A stretch of 64,000 nucleotides of DNA from Virgibacillus_R byunsanensis (GCF_042675965.1 NZ_JBHTKJ010000035.1:1-64000), one strand, 5' to 3'. Positions 24,703 to 33,878 are shown, counted from the stretch's first letter. Notes: generated by a model not told the origin, from the letters alone. A program made the numbers and translations.

Positions 24703-26217
24703 ATGAAAAAGGAAAAAAAAGGCTTGTTTCAGCGGTTTCTTGATGTAGTAGAAAGGGTCGGAAATAAACTTCCGGATCCCTTTATCTTATTCATTGGCTT
24801 AGCGGTATTCATGATCATTGTTTCGTATATATTTAGTTTGTTTGATGCTACCGTTGTTCACCCTGGAAACGGTGAAGAACTACCAATTCAAAATTTGCTA
24901 TCCGGTGAAGGATTGCAGTTCATATTAACATCGATGCTAGATAACTTTACTGGATTTGCACCATTAGGGTTAGTATTGGTCATGATGTTAGGTATTGGTT
25001 TAGCAGAAAAAGTTGGTTTATTAGACTATGCAATTAGAAAGACTATTTTAAATTCACCACCAATCCTTGTAACCTATACAGTAGTTTTCATGGGTATTCT
25101 TGGTAATTTAGCATCTGATGCGGCAGTTGTGTTAGTTCCGCCTTTAGCAGCAATGGTGTTTTATAAAATCGGACGTCATCCACTCGCCGGTTTGGCAGCT
25201 GGTTTCGCAGGGGCAGGAGCAGGTTTTACAGCAAACTTATTTATAGCTGGAACTGATGCATTGTTGTCAGGTATTTCTACAGAAGCAGCTGCCATTATCG
25301 ATGACACACTCATAGTGACACCCGTCGATAACTGGTATTTTAATATTGTTTCCGTATTTGTATTAACGATTGTAGGTAGTCTTGTAACAACGAAATTTGT
25401 TGAGCCCAGGTTAGGTACCTATAAAGGTGATGCTGTAGAAGAAGAAAAAACAGAAGAACTTCCAAATGCAGGCAAAGGTTTCCTAAATGCAGTTATTGCA
25501 GGACTTTCCTATATCGCATTAATTGTAATAGTCATCTTTTTACCAAATAGTCCATTAACAAATGAAGATGGTGGAATTGTACCTTCTCCATTTCTTGAAG
25601 GTATTATCCCTATAATCCTATTCTTATTTATCATCGTAGGGGTAACTTTTGGTATTACTGTTGGAAAGATAAAATCAAGCAAAGATGTTAGTGACTATAT
25701 GGCTGAATCGATTAAAGACATGGCTGGCTATATCGTTTTAGTATTTGCTATCGCTCAGTTTATTGCATACTTTACCTGGTCTAATCTTGGTACTTGGGTA
25801 GCTGTAAACGGTGCAGAGTTTCTCGAAAGCATTGAATTTACTGGTATAGGGTTAATTATAGGATATATTATTTTTACGGCATTAATGAACTTTGTAATCA
25901 CTTCGGGGTCTGCGAAATGGGCAATAGAGGCACCTATTTTCATACCGATGTTTATGCAATTGGGATATCATCCGGCATTTACGCAGGTAGCGTATCGTGT
26001 CGCAGATTCATCGACAAACATAGTAACGCCTCTATTTCCATATATGGTTATCATTCTATCGTTTATTCAAAAATACGATAAGAAAGCAAGTATAGGTACG
26101 TATATTTCACTCATGTTACCATATTCGATTACATTCTTAATCACTTGGATTATATTAATTTTAATATTCTTCTTTACAGGTATTCCATATGGACCAGGCA
26201 TTACTACGCATTTGTAG
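24703..26217 (+). CDS. abgT: AbgT-family transporter
   Basis: The 504-residue integral membrane protein matches AbgT (PF03806) from the N-terminal RFLDVVERVGNKLPDPFILF to the C-terminal VADSSTNIVTPLFPYMVI and the SGSAKWAIEAPIFIPMF hairpin. The family imports p-aminobenzoyl-glutamate or, in some members, exports sulfonamide-like antimetabolites. About 11-12 hydrophobic segments are visible. It starts 33 bases after abgB and before the abgA-like gene, so it is in the same operon. Confidence 0.9.
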   Translation: MKKEKKGLFQRFLDVVERVGNKLPDPFILFIGLAVFMIIVSYIFSLFDATVVHPGNGEELPIQNLLSGEGLQFILTSMLDNFTGFAPLGLVLVMMLGIGLAEKVGLLDYAIRKTILNSPPILVTYTVVFMGILGNLASDAAVVLVPPLAAMVFYKIGRHPLAGLAAGFAGAGAGFTANLFIAGTDALLSGISTEAAAIIDDTLIVTPVDNWYFNIVSVFVLTIVGSLVTTKFVEPRLGTYKGDAVEEEKTEELPNAGKGFLNAVIAGLSYIALIVIVIFLPNSPLTNEDGGIVPSPFLEGIIPIILFLFIIVGVTFGITVGKIKSSKDVSDYMAESIKDMAGYIVLVFAIAQFIAYFTWSNLGTWVAVNGAEFLESIEFTGIGLIIGYIIFTALMNFVITSGSAKWAIEAPIFIPMFMQLGYHPAFTQVAYRVADSSTNIVTPLFPYMVIILSFIQKYDKKASIGTYISLMLPYSITFLITWIILILIFFFTGIPYGPGITTHL

Positions 26218-26284
26218 AATAGGGTCCCATTAAATATAGAACAAAAGCGCTAACCAGGCACTTTTGTTAAGGGAGGAAGCGCGA

Positions 26285-27574
26285 ATGGAAAAAGAAAATC
26301 TAGCAAAACAAATAGTTGAATGGAGAAGAGGTTTTCATCAGTATCCAGAACAGGGATTCTTAGAAATGAGAACTGCCTCTATTGTAGCGTCAATTCTGGA
26401 TGAGTTAGGATTTGACTTACAACTAGGAAAAGATGTTATGTCAGCAGAAGATTGTATGGGAAAACCAGACAAGCAAGTGACTGAAGAACATTATGAATGG
26501 GCCTTGCAGCACGGGGCTGAAAAGAAATATATTGACCATTTTTCAGAAGGGTATACAGGAATTGTTGCTACTCTAGATACCAATCGAAAAGGTCCTACAA
26601 TCGCGTATCGATTTGATATGGATGCGCTACCTATTAATGAGTCCGATGCAGCGGATCATTTCCCAAATCAAGAAGGTTTTAAATCTAGCAACCCATATAA
26701 CATGCACGCATGTGGGCATGATGCACATATGTCAATCGGTTTAGGTTTGGCTACATTAATAGCTAAGAATAAAGATAGTTTATTTGGAAAAATTAAGTTG
26801 ATTTTTCAGCCAGCGGAAGAAGGAACGCGTGGCGCAAAATCGATGGTTGGAGCAGATGTTGTAAACGACGTTGATTATTTTATCGCTTCTCATATTGGTA
26901 CAGGGGTTCCGCATAATCACTTCGTTGCAGCGAATAATGGATTCTTAGCAACGTCAAAGTTGGATATTTCATTCAGCGGAATTGCCTCCCATGCTGGTGG
27001 CAACCCTGAAAAAGGCCGGAATGCGTTATTGGCTGCAGCATCGGCTACGTTAAATATGCATGCAATCGCTCGTCATTCAGATGGGACTACAAGAATTAAT
27101 GTCGGTGAACTGCATGCAGGTACTGGAAGAAATATTATAGCCGATCAAGCAAAATTAAAAATAGAAACTCGTGGTGAAACTTCCTCTATTAATGCATATG
27201 TGAAGGAGCAAGTCGAATCAATTGTTGAGGGTGCTGCAAAGATGTACCAAATAGATTATGATTTGGAAGTTGTTGGTGAAGGGATAAGTTGTCATTGCTC
27301 AGAGGATTTGGCTTCCGTCCTACATGAATGCGCACAGGGATCTCCAACAATTGAAAAAAGTTATCTTGAACAAAATAGTACTGCTGGTTCTGAAGATGCC
27401 ACTTACTTTATGGAAGCTGTTCAAAATAGCGGTGGCCTAGCAACGTATTGTATTTTTGGAACCGATTTAGCTGCTGGACATCATAATGAGCGTTTTGATA
27501 TTAATGAAGAAACGCTTTTACCAGCTGTTGAAATTTTATATCATTCTATTGTGAAGTTATGTGGAAAAAATTAA
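26285..27574 (+). CDS. abgA: M20 amidohydrolase, AbgA-like subunit
   Basis: The 429-residue protein has M20 amidohydrolase motifs in order: RRGFHQYPEQGF (about 13-24), RFDMDALPI (about 110), MHACGHDAHMSIGLG (about 139-153), FQPAEEGTRGA (about 178) and SHAGGNPEKGRNALLAAA (about 236). Its size suits AbgA, partner of AbgB. AAGGGAGGAAG selects ATG 26285 over an upstream in-frame TTG at 26264. It is the last gene of the cluster and is followed by a terminator. Confidence 0.8.
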   Translation: MEKENLAKQIVEWRRGFHQYPEQGFLEMRTASIVASILDELGFDLQLGKDVMSAEDCMGKPDKQVTEEHYEWALQHGAEKKYIDHFSEGYTGIVATLDTNRKGPTIAYRFDMDALPINESDAADHFPNQEGFKSSNPYNMHACGHDAHMSIGLGLATLIAKNKDSLFGKIKLIFQPAEEGTRGAKSMVGADVVNDVDYFIASHIGTGVPHNHFVAANNGFLATSKLDISFSGIASHAGGNPEKGRNALLAAASATLNMHAIARHSDGTTRINVGELHAGTGRNIIADQAKLKIETRGETSSINAYVKEQVESIVEGAAKMYQIDYDLEVVGEGISCHCSEDLASVLHECAQGSPTIEKSYLEQNSTAGSEDATYFMEAVQNSGGLATYCIFGTDLAAGHHNERFDINEETLLPAVEILYHSIVKLCGKN

Positions 27575-27620
27575 ATGAATGTTAGCATATAAACTACACT
27601 TGTAGAATAGTTAAATTGTT

Positions 27621-27651
27621 GAGGCAGATTTGATCTGTCTCTTCTTTTTTT
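27621..27651 (+). terminator. Terminator of the abg-like operon
   Basis: GAGGCAGAT (27621-27629) pairs with ATCTGTCTC (27633-27641, one G-U) around TTG, followed by a T7 run, a classic intrinsic terminator. Confidence 0.85.
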
Positions 27652-28141
27652 CAAAGAGGATGAAAACCCTGTTCTCATCGCTTCTTGTATGTATTCCGTT
27701 ATTTTCTGCTCTTATAATAGTTTTCAACAAAACGTCTATATAATCGTTCCCAAATGAAAGGATTACCACTAACAAGTGCAATCAAAAAGAAGTGTTACAA
27801 CCATTTAGTTGGTCAGGGGTGTGACTTTAAGAGATAAATTGCACCCTTTTTAAACGCTATTTTGCACTATAAGTAAATATAAAAAGCCCAATTTCTTAAC
27901 ATTAAAATGGAGAAATTAGGCTTTTTTCATTGCTTCATTAAATCAGCCTATTGCAGAAGACTACCTTAATTAAAATCAATAAAAAATAAAAATTGGTGCA
28001 ACAAGTATAACATTTTTGATTCCAAAAATGATGAGTTTTCAGTTTGATTCATCCAGGAGATATGAAGTGATAATCAGTCTGTCACTCACTCATTTTACAT
28101 ATTTTGTCATTCAGGGGTAAGAACTATGTCATTTCATATCA
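27652..28141. other. Non-coding region after the abg-like operon
   Basis: No complete gene is present. A minus-strand open stretch near 27690-27785 encodes FFLIALVSGNPFIWERLY and looks like a protein tail without a start. A hairpin at 27881-27927 (AAAAAGCC..GGCTTTTTT) could terminate in either direction. The 27963-28013 segment resembles 13049-13085. Confidence 0.4.
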
Positions 28142-28650
28142 AGTGGGCGGTTGGCCAACTGATTTGAAGCATTAAATCTAGTAGCGCAATTTAGTATTTC
28201 TCTAATAGCGACACAAACAATAATTGTAACTATTGTCGTCTTTCTATTAGAAAACTTGGCTAATAATTGCTAAAGTAATTCTTAGAAAGCGTATTTTGCT
28301 TTCTTAGAAGCCCTTATGCTTTGGAGTGCAAATCTTTAATAGCGATAGCCTTCGTTGCACTTATGCAGTAGGAAAAAAGCCTCCACTTTAATAACTGCGA
28401 AAAAAAGAAGTAACCGCACCAGATCAATGAGTGGCAGTTACTTCTTTGCAAAAACAACATATTGGTCAGCCGCACTTTATGCGGACTGTAGTTTGTAGTT
28501 GTAGATATCAAGTAGTTATCGCTACTTGATACCTTATTCTAATTACAAGTATAAGTATTTATATTTATACCGTCAATATATGTTGCGATGGTTTGCTACT
28601 GGAAGAATATGTTTGACCTGATGATCCTACATTGGCCTTCGAAAAGAGAC
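28142..28650 (+). pseudogene. Type I toxin-antitoxin repeat, copy B (toxin broken, antisense promoter kept)
   Basis: The leader GTGGGCGGTTGGCCA is joined directly to the toxin coding region, so ribosome site and ATG are deleted. Within the last toxin codons an insertion of about 150 bp (28248-28400) resembles the interspersed CTTGGCT..TGCACTTAT element. The shared 3' hairpins remain. The antisense promoter survives as TTGACG (28571-28576), 17 bases and TATACT (28548-28553), so an orphan antisense RNA may still be made. Confidence 0.65.
28248..28400 (+). repeat. Interspersed element, copy 3, inserted in toxin copy B
   Basis: It starts TTAGAAAACTTGGCT, as in copies 1 and 2, and contains GCCTTCGTTGCACTTATGCAG. 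Its longer middle includes an AGAAAGC/GCTTTCT hairpin. Because it splits a sequence that is continuous in copy A, it appears to have been inserted. Confidence 0.5.
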
Positions 28651-28756
28651 GCTTAGTGAACAATCGCGCCTTTAGCTGAATTAAACTTCTGTTTTCTTTC
28701 CCCATTTAAAAAATTGGCTTATCGAAATTTGATAAACCAATTCCTTATATATTATG

Positions 28757-29266
28757 CTATTTTGATAATGCGATTTTTATATGTGCTAAGTGATGCTCTT
28801 CATGCCAAGCCAGTTTTGCAACTTTTGATGCAACTGTTATTTTGCCATTTATCGGATGAACAAAAGTTCGATCTAATTGCTCTTCCGTTAAACTATGACC
28901 CAAAGCTACGACACGCTCATTGATACCTTCCAGCATTTTTATAGAACATTCTACAGGAAGCTTTGTATCCGGTTGTATAGCCCACTTATCTTGATCAAAA
29001 TCTAGTACTGTTGGATGCTCATCTGTTAAAGCCAGCTTCAAACGTTGATACATGTTCAACTGAGAGTCAGCAATATGATGAACAAGTTGACGAACTGTCC
29101 AGCTACCATCACGATACGTTTTGCTTAATTCCTCATCACTTAATGCGTTGACAGTTTCTCCTAATCGAATCGTGTACGTTTCGATTTGCTTTAACCATTC
29201 TTGAATACTTGCAAATGTTACCTTTTCGGGAACTTGTAATTTGCCAATTGGGAACCTTACATCCAT
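28757..29266 (-). CDS. DinB-fold protein, YfiT/BstA-like (putative bacillithiol transferase)
   Basis: The 169-residue four-helix protein resembles B. subtilis YfiT. It begins with FPIGKLQVPEKVTFASIQEWL and has DGSWTVRQLVHHIADSQLNMY, FVHPINGKITVASKVAKLAWHEEHHLAHI and DQDKWAIQPDTKLP. The His of VHHIADS and the HEEHHLAHI His residues form the DinB metal site (Ni/Zn). Relatives are assigned as bacillithiol S-transferases that detoxify electrophiles. The gene is solitary. Confidence 0.85.
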   Translation of the reverse strand: MDVRFPIGKLQVPEKVTFASIQEWLKQIETYTIRLGETVNALSDEELSKTYRDGSWTVRQLVHHIADSQLNMYQRLKLALTDEHPTVLDFDQDKWAIQPDTKLPVECSIKMLEGINERVVALGHSLTEEQLDRTFVHPINGKITVASKVAKLAWHEEHHLAHIKIALSK

Positions 29267-29434
29267 TTTTAACCCTCTTTTCCTTATTCTTTATTTCATT
29301 ATATTTCGGTATTAACGTTTAATATAACGAATCGGCTTATTTTTTATAAACCTTTAGCACTAAAAACGGCAAATGTTAAAAAGCCTATAAACATTATATA
29401 ACGTCATACATTAGGAATAATCCATGTAACCCTG

Positions 29435-30138
29435 TTAAACGGGCCTAACCGTGATTTCATTTACATTCACATAATCCGGCTGTGTCACGGCATAAATGAC
29501 TGCATTGGCAATATCAGTAGCTTCAAGTTTTTTCCGGTCACTTTCAAATGGACTCGTTGCACTTAGTGGAGTTTCCACCATACCCGGAGAAATGTTGGAT
29601 ACGCGTACTCCAGTTCTGGCAAGTTCTTTTTCCAATCCTGTGGAAATCGCGCGTACGGCAAATTTCGTCGCACTGTACACGGTAAGTCTCTTCGTAACTT
29701 CAAATCCTGAGTCAGAAGCGATATTAACGATATGCCCACTTGCATTCTCCAGCATCTCAGGCAAAACGGAATGAATGCCGTAAAGAACGCCTTTAATATT
29801 GATATCAATCATCTGTTCCCAGTTAGAGACATCTCCATTCGAAATGGTACTCGAACCCATTTTCCCGGCATTGTTAACATAAATATCTACACTTCCAAAC
29901 GCTTTTTTCGTCCGCTCTGCCAAGGCGTCTACATCCTTTTGATTCGTTACGTCTGTCTTCACACATAGCGTTTTTTTTCTTGATTAATATCCGCTGCTAT
30001 TTCTGCAAGCTTTTCCTCGTTTCTCCCAGCATGTACTACATGAGCACCAGCCTTGTTAAGTTCTTTTGCAATCGCAGCCCCGATACCACTACTCGCCCCG
30101 GTGACTATAGCTGTTTTTCCCATCAATTGTTCAGTCAT
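29435..30138 (-). pseudogene. SDR-family oxidoreductase with homopolymer frameshift
   Basis: Starting at ATG 30138 the frame gives the NAD(P)-binding motif VTGASSGIGAAIAKEL and AGRNEEKLAEIAADI. It then shifts at an A8 run on the minus strand (29971-29978). The next frame continues with CVKTDVTNQKDVDALAER, NNAGKMG, the catalytic Ser in IVNIASDSG and YSATKFAVRAI, ending at 29435. Adding one A restores about 234 residues of a classical short-chain dehydrogenase with a full Ser-Tyr-Lys site. The shift may be a real mutation, slippage or a sequencing error. Confidence 0.75.
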
Positions 30139-30187
30139 TTACAGCACACCTCCTTGCTTTAGTAAAATTGTAACACTTCTTTAATAG

Positions 30188-30345
30188 AGACACTAACACT
30201 TTCATAACTGTAAAAAAGAAGTAACCGCCCCACACCAATGGTAAACGATTACTTCTATCAGTATAAACATCATTTGGTCAGCCGCTCTTTATGCGGACTG
30301 TAGTTGTAGGTATCAAGTAGTTATCGCTACTTGATACCTTAATAT
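30188..30345 (+). pseudogene. Type I toxin-antitoxin repeat, copy C (3' part only)
   Basis: Only the downstream part is left: the AAGAAGTAACCGCC hairpin (diverged right arm), GGTCAGCCGCTCTTTATGCGG and GTATCAAGTAG/CTACTTGATAC. The toxin frame and the TTGACA/TATACT antisense promoter are missing. CACTTTCATAACTG before the hairpin resembles the end of the insertion in copy B, so B and C may share ancestry. Confidence 0.55.
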
Positions 30346-30446
30346 CTCTCAATATAAGTTCAATCGCTGTATAGAGTACTTTTTCATCAAATAAAGAAAT
30401 AGTGTTTATATCATGGATCTGTCCATTGAGCAGTTGCATATCTTAA

Positions 30447-31430
30447 CTACAATCTACTAGCATCAACATTATTTCGCCAAAAGTTATCAAGCAATGTACG
30501 CACTTCATCAGTTGACTTTGCGTTCATCAATTGATTTCTTAATTCACTCGCTCCTGGAAACCCACGGACATATATCTTAAAAAAACGATGAAGAGGTTTG
30601 AATGGACGGGCTTCAAATTCCTTTGAATAGTGATCATGGAGGTCAAGCTGTAACCTTAAGAGATCCAGAAATTCCTCACTACTATGCTCTTTCGAATGCT
30701 TCTCAAAGGCAAATGGATTTTTAAAAATGCCACGCCCAATCATAACCCCATCAACACCATACTTGCGAACGAGATCCAAACCTGTTTGACGATCAGGAAT
30801 ATCCCCGTTGATCGTCAAAAGTGTATCTGGTGCTACATCGTCACGGAGTTTTTTAATCTCCGGAATCAGTTCCCAATGAGCATCCACATTACTCATTTCC
30901 TTTTTTGTACGCAGATGAATAGATAGATTTACGATGTCTTGCTTCAATATGTGTGTAAGCCAGTCATGCCATTCTTCTACATCCGTGTAACCAAGCCTTG
31001 TCTTCACACTTACAGGCAGTCCTCCTGCTTTTGCTGCTTGTATTAAATCTGCCGCAACTTCTGGACGACGGATAAGTCCGCATCCCTTCCCATTTGATAC
31101 CACATTGCGTACAGGACAACCCATATTGATATCCACACCGCGAAAACCTTCTTCTGCCATTCCAATACTCATTTGTCGAAAATATTCGGGTTTATCCCCC
31201 CATATATGAGCCACAAGTGGTTGTTCATCTTCTGTATAAGCCAAGCGCCCACGAACACTTTGGTGCCCATTTGGATGACAATAACTTTCCGTGTTTGTAA
31301 ACTCTGTAAAAAACACATCAGGTCTAGCTGCCGCGCTTACTACATGACGGAAAACAACATCCGTCACATCTTCCATTGGTGCAAGTATAAAAAACGGTCG
31401 TGGTAGATCACGCCAAAAATTATCTGTCAT
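30447..31430 (-). CDS. dus: tRNA-dihydrouridine synthase
   Basis: The 327-residue FMN enzyme reduces uridine to dihydrouridine in tRNA. It has the Dus TIM barrel, with APMEDVTDVVFR at the start, the catalytic-Cys motif DINMGCPVRNVVSNGKGCG (about 98-116), VSVKTRLGY, LSIHLRTKKE, INGDIPD and GVMIGRGIFKNPF for FMN phosphate binding. The C-terminus (FKIYVRGFPGASELRNQL) is the RNA-binding helical part. This form, with KEEMS-like loops, resembles a second Dus found in Bacillus cereus-type genomes. No neighbours share its operon. Confidence 0.9.
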   Translation of the reverse strand: MTDNFWRDLPRPFFILAPMEDVTDVVFRHVVSAAARPDVFFTEFTNTESYCHPNGHQSVRGRLAYTEDEQPLVAHIWGDKPEYFRQMSIGMAEEGFRGVDINMGCPVRNVVSNGKGCGLIRRPEVAADLIQAAKAGGLPVSVKTRLGYTDVEEWHDWLTHILKQDIVNLSIHLRTKKEMSNVDAHWELIPEIKKLRDDVAPDTLLTINGDIPDRQTGLDLVRKYGVDGVMIGRGIFKNPFAFEKHSKEHSSEEFLDLLRLQLDLHDHYSKEFEARPFKPLHRFFKIYVRGFPGASELRNQLMNAKSTDEVRTLLDNFWRNNVDASRL

Positions 31431-31589
31431 ATTAATTCAAATCCTCTCATTTTTGGAGCATCAGGACAAACCCTAATGTAACCCAAAAAGTAAAGTTATC
31501 TTTATTTCTTTTATACTTATACCATGCTTAAGCACTTTTTATCAACTATAGATTTGATCATAATACGCTTTACTATTATGTATGGCATC

Positions 31590-31803
31590 GGATAGTCTAC
31601 TACGCTAATCACTTCATGACCAGGAATGCAGGGATGCTTTGGAGAAGCCCTTTAATTGCCATAGAGTCTCCATTACATATACCGCAGGCTTCTACATGGA
31701 GTAGTACTTGTCCTTCTCCCGGCTGAGACACTGGGGTCTCTACCAGTTTCATCTTGAATGGAATTTGATAGCTTTCATCATTTTCACCAGACAGTGCCTC
31801 CAT
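31590..31803 (-). pseudogene. N-terminal remnant of a zinc-type alcohol dehydrogenase (MDR)
   Basis: The 64-codon frame ends in a shifted tail. It includes VETPVSQPGEGQVLLHVEAC, then GICNGDSMAIKG, the GroES-like start of medium-chain dehydrogenases with the catalytic-zinc Cys. In another frame PGHEVISVVD, the family's next motif, follows at about 31595-31618, after which homology stops. A frameshift and loss of most of the gene are evident. Confidence 0.75.
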
Positions 31804-31879
31804 TTTTTTATTCTCTCCAACATTTTCAAACTCCGTTAGCTTTCACATACGATACTCTTTATAGGAAGTTATCGAATTC

Positions 31880-32989
31880 TCATAAAGACTTGTTATTTAA
31901 ATTAGTGATTTCAAAAACTGCCTGTTCAGCTGCCAGGAGTGCACCTTCAAGATGTCCACCAAATTGTGAATTAGTCTCTGTACCAGCAAAAATAATTTTC
32001 TTTTCCCATGCCCCTGATTTTGGTGGTTGACCATAGCTCGGAAAATCTCTAAGTGGATCCAAATCTTCCTCAACAGCCGTTTCAGAATCTCTGAACCACT
32101 CCTTATATAGGATAGCCCTTAGGTTTTGGGCAGAGGGGTCAAAGAGCCTAACAAATTGATCCGTGACCAGTTTTAAAACGTTATCTTCTCCTAGTTCTCT
32201 ACGCGTTTTTGCTGGCATTCCGAAGAAACCAAATAATGCACCAGACCCTGATTCAGGAGAAGCATCATGGATTTCTTGTAAGGGTCCGACCCAGCTCGTT
32301 GCGAATCCAGAGAGTCCTGTTTCCCTCCAAAAGGGACGATCATAGATTGCAACTGCCTTGGCCTGTCCTGCCATCCACGTTGGTTTGCTTTCAAGGTCAG
32401 TAATTATATTTGCAGACAGAGAAGGAGAGAATTCAATATGACACGCCACAATCCGAGGCGGTAATGCTAGGATAACAGCACTTGCCGAAACTATTTTTCT
32501 CTTTCCATCAGCAAGGTCTGCTTCAACCGTGATAGCACCAGCTTCATCGAGTCGAATTGCTGTAACTCGCGTTTCTAGCTCGACGACCCTTGAGGGAATC
32601 GTATTTGCTACAGCATCAATAAGAGACTGCACACCCCCTATGAGTCGAATCGACCTTTCACCCGAATTTTCTGGTAATACATAACGCTCTGGTGGCTTGT
32701 TTTGGAATCGTTCTGAAAGCATTGCCCCTTGTGTGTACTGGACGAAAGTTCCTAAATTCAGATCTTTAACAAGATTGGTAATAGTGCTCTCATACTGCGG
32801 CCAGAACCATGTCGGCCCAAGGTCAAATTTACCCAAATCAGGTCTGTTTGGTTCCGAAGTGCTCAAGACCCTACCGCCAATTCTGTCTCTAGCCTCTAGA
32901 ACCTTACATTCGATGCCCCGTGCAGAAAGTAGAGAGGCAGCCCGTAGACCACTTAAACCTGCACCAACAATGACTATATGATTACTCAC
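31880..32989 (-). CDS. FAD-dependent amine oxidase family protein
   Basis: The protein of about 370 residues has the N-terminal dinucleotide fold HIVIVGAGLSGLRAASLL followed by VLEARDRIGGRVLS, and the C-terminal flavin loop IFAGTETNSQFGGHLEGAL, as in monoamine oxidases and related flavoproteins (PF01593). It is shorter than typical MAOs (about 450), lacking part of the substrate domain. The frame opens at ATG 32995, but that codon abuts AGGAGG; GTG 32989 has proper spacing. GC content looks slightly higher than in its neighbours, hinting at acquisition. The substrate is unknown. Confidence 0.8.
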   Translation of the reverse strand: MSNHIVIVGAGLSGLRAASLLSARGIECKVLEARDRIGGRVLSTSEPNRPDLGKFDLGPTWFWPQYESTITNLVKDLNLGTFVQYTQGAMLSERFQNKPPERYVLPENSGERSIRLIGGVQSLIDAVANTIPSRVVELETRVTAIRLDEAGAITVEADLADGKRKIVSASAVILALPPRIVACHIEFSPSLSANIITDLESKPTWMAGQAKAVAIYDRPFWRETGLSGFATSWVGPLQEIHDASPESGSGALFGFFGMPAKTRRELGEDNVLKLVTDQFVRLFDPSAQNLRAILYKEWFRDSETAVEEDLDPLRDFPSYGQPPKSGAWEKKIIFAGTETNSQFGGHLEGALLAAEQAVFEITNLNNKSL

Positions 32990-32995
32990 ATTCAT

Positions 32996-33393
32996 TCCTC
33001 CTCTCAGGATTCTGGACTTGTATATGGTTTTAGATTTTTTATCAGATTTTGAACCATCATGTCATAATAGTTAAGATCCCCTGAAGATCTAGCTAATATA
33101 TCTACTAGTAGGTAGAATGTAAAGTGATGTTTTTTAAAATCTATAAAAGGTGGATATTCTTTTGTGTAAGGATGTCCTTGTAGCCTTTTCTCTAGCCATT
33201 TATAAACATTCTTTTTATTTTAATCCTATCCTAATTATTACCGGTCCAAATAACAATTGGTATCAGTAATGAAAGCAAAGCACCAGCATTTGAAATTGCA
33301 TAACTAGAATGTACTACAAAAAAAGTCTTTGCTGCGCTGTATTTAGTCTACTACATAATAAAAGAGTTGTTTCACAATCTGGCTCGTTTATGA
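32996..33393. other. Non-coding region with interspersed repeat
   Basis: No gene was identified. 33325-33385 is a diverged copy of the TCTACTACGTAATA..CACAATC element seen at 19866-19940. Confidence 0.4.
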
Positions 33394-33447
33394 AAGACGG
33401 AAAGAGGAAGACAGGTCTATCCCCACATCTCTTCCTCTTTCCGTCTT
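33394..33447. repeat. 18-bp perfect inverted repeat across a stop codon
   Basis: AAGACGGAAAGAGGAAGA (33394-33411) is the exact complement of 33430-33447. The second arm encodes the last residues of the gene at 33417 and the loop holds its stop codon. It may act as a terminator or RNA stabiliser built into the coding end, though no clear U tract follows. Confidence 0.65.
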
Positions 33448-33878
33448 CTTTGCTCTTCATACATAGCTTTACGGCGCTTTTTCAATTCTTTCCCGTCCAC
33501 CTCAAAGTTCTGTATCTCTTCCTGCAACTGTTCGAAGTCGATTAGATAGTTATAGATCTCAACAGAAAACACACCATCCTGACCTTCCAATCCATAAAAA
33601 TCAATATACTCCCCTAACAAGTCATCAATCCGTTCGGTCAAATCTTCTTTCCGCGGTGCACCATACAACCAATACTTATAAAGATTATCTACATAGTTCT
33701 TTATCCACTGAATGTATTCGTACCTAATGGCCTCGTAATCATCAATATAAGGATGACCCATGTCATTTGGAGAATCCTCAAATTCCTCATAGCAATCGTC
33801 CGAGCAAAAAAGAATCCCCTCGTTATTAACACGTCTCCTGATCCGTGGTTTCTTCTTACAAACTTTACATCTTTTCAT
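33417..33878 (-). CDS. Hypothetical protein with N-terminal zinc-knuckle-like cysteines
   Basis: The 153-residue protein starts MKRCKVCKKKPRIRRR. CKVC near residue 4 and CSDDC near 25 make a CxxC..CxxxC set that could bind zinc. The middle is acidic and aromatic (NYVDNLYKYWLYGAPRK), and the C-terminus is a charged helix rich in Lys, Arg and Glu. GGAGGGG upstream fixes ATG 33878, five codons inside the longest frame. No family is recognised. The 3' end is part of a perfect inverted repeat. Confidence 0.65.
   Translation of the reverse strand: MKRCKVCKKKPRIRRRVNNEGILFCSDDCYEEFEDSPNDMGHPYIDDYEAIRYEYIQWIKNYVDNLYKYWLYGAPRKEDLTERIDDLLGEYIDFYGLEGQDGVFSVEIYNYLIDFEQLQEEIQNFEVDGKELKKRRKAMYEEQRRRKEEEMWG

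Noticed and set aside
32163..32981. Several plus-strand frames inside the amine oxidase gene
   Set aside because: They overlap a clear FAD enzyme on the other strand and have low-complexity, atypical composition.
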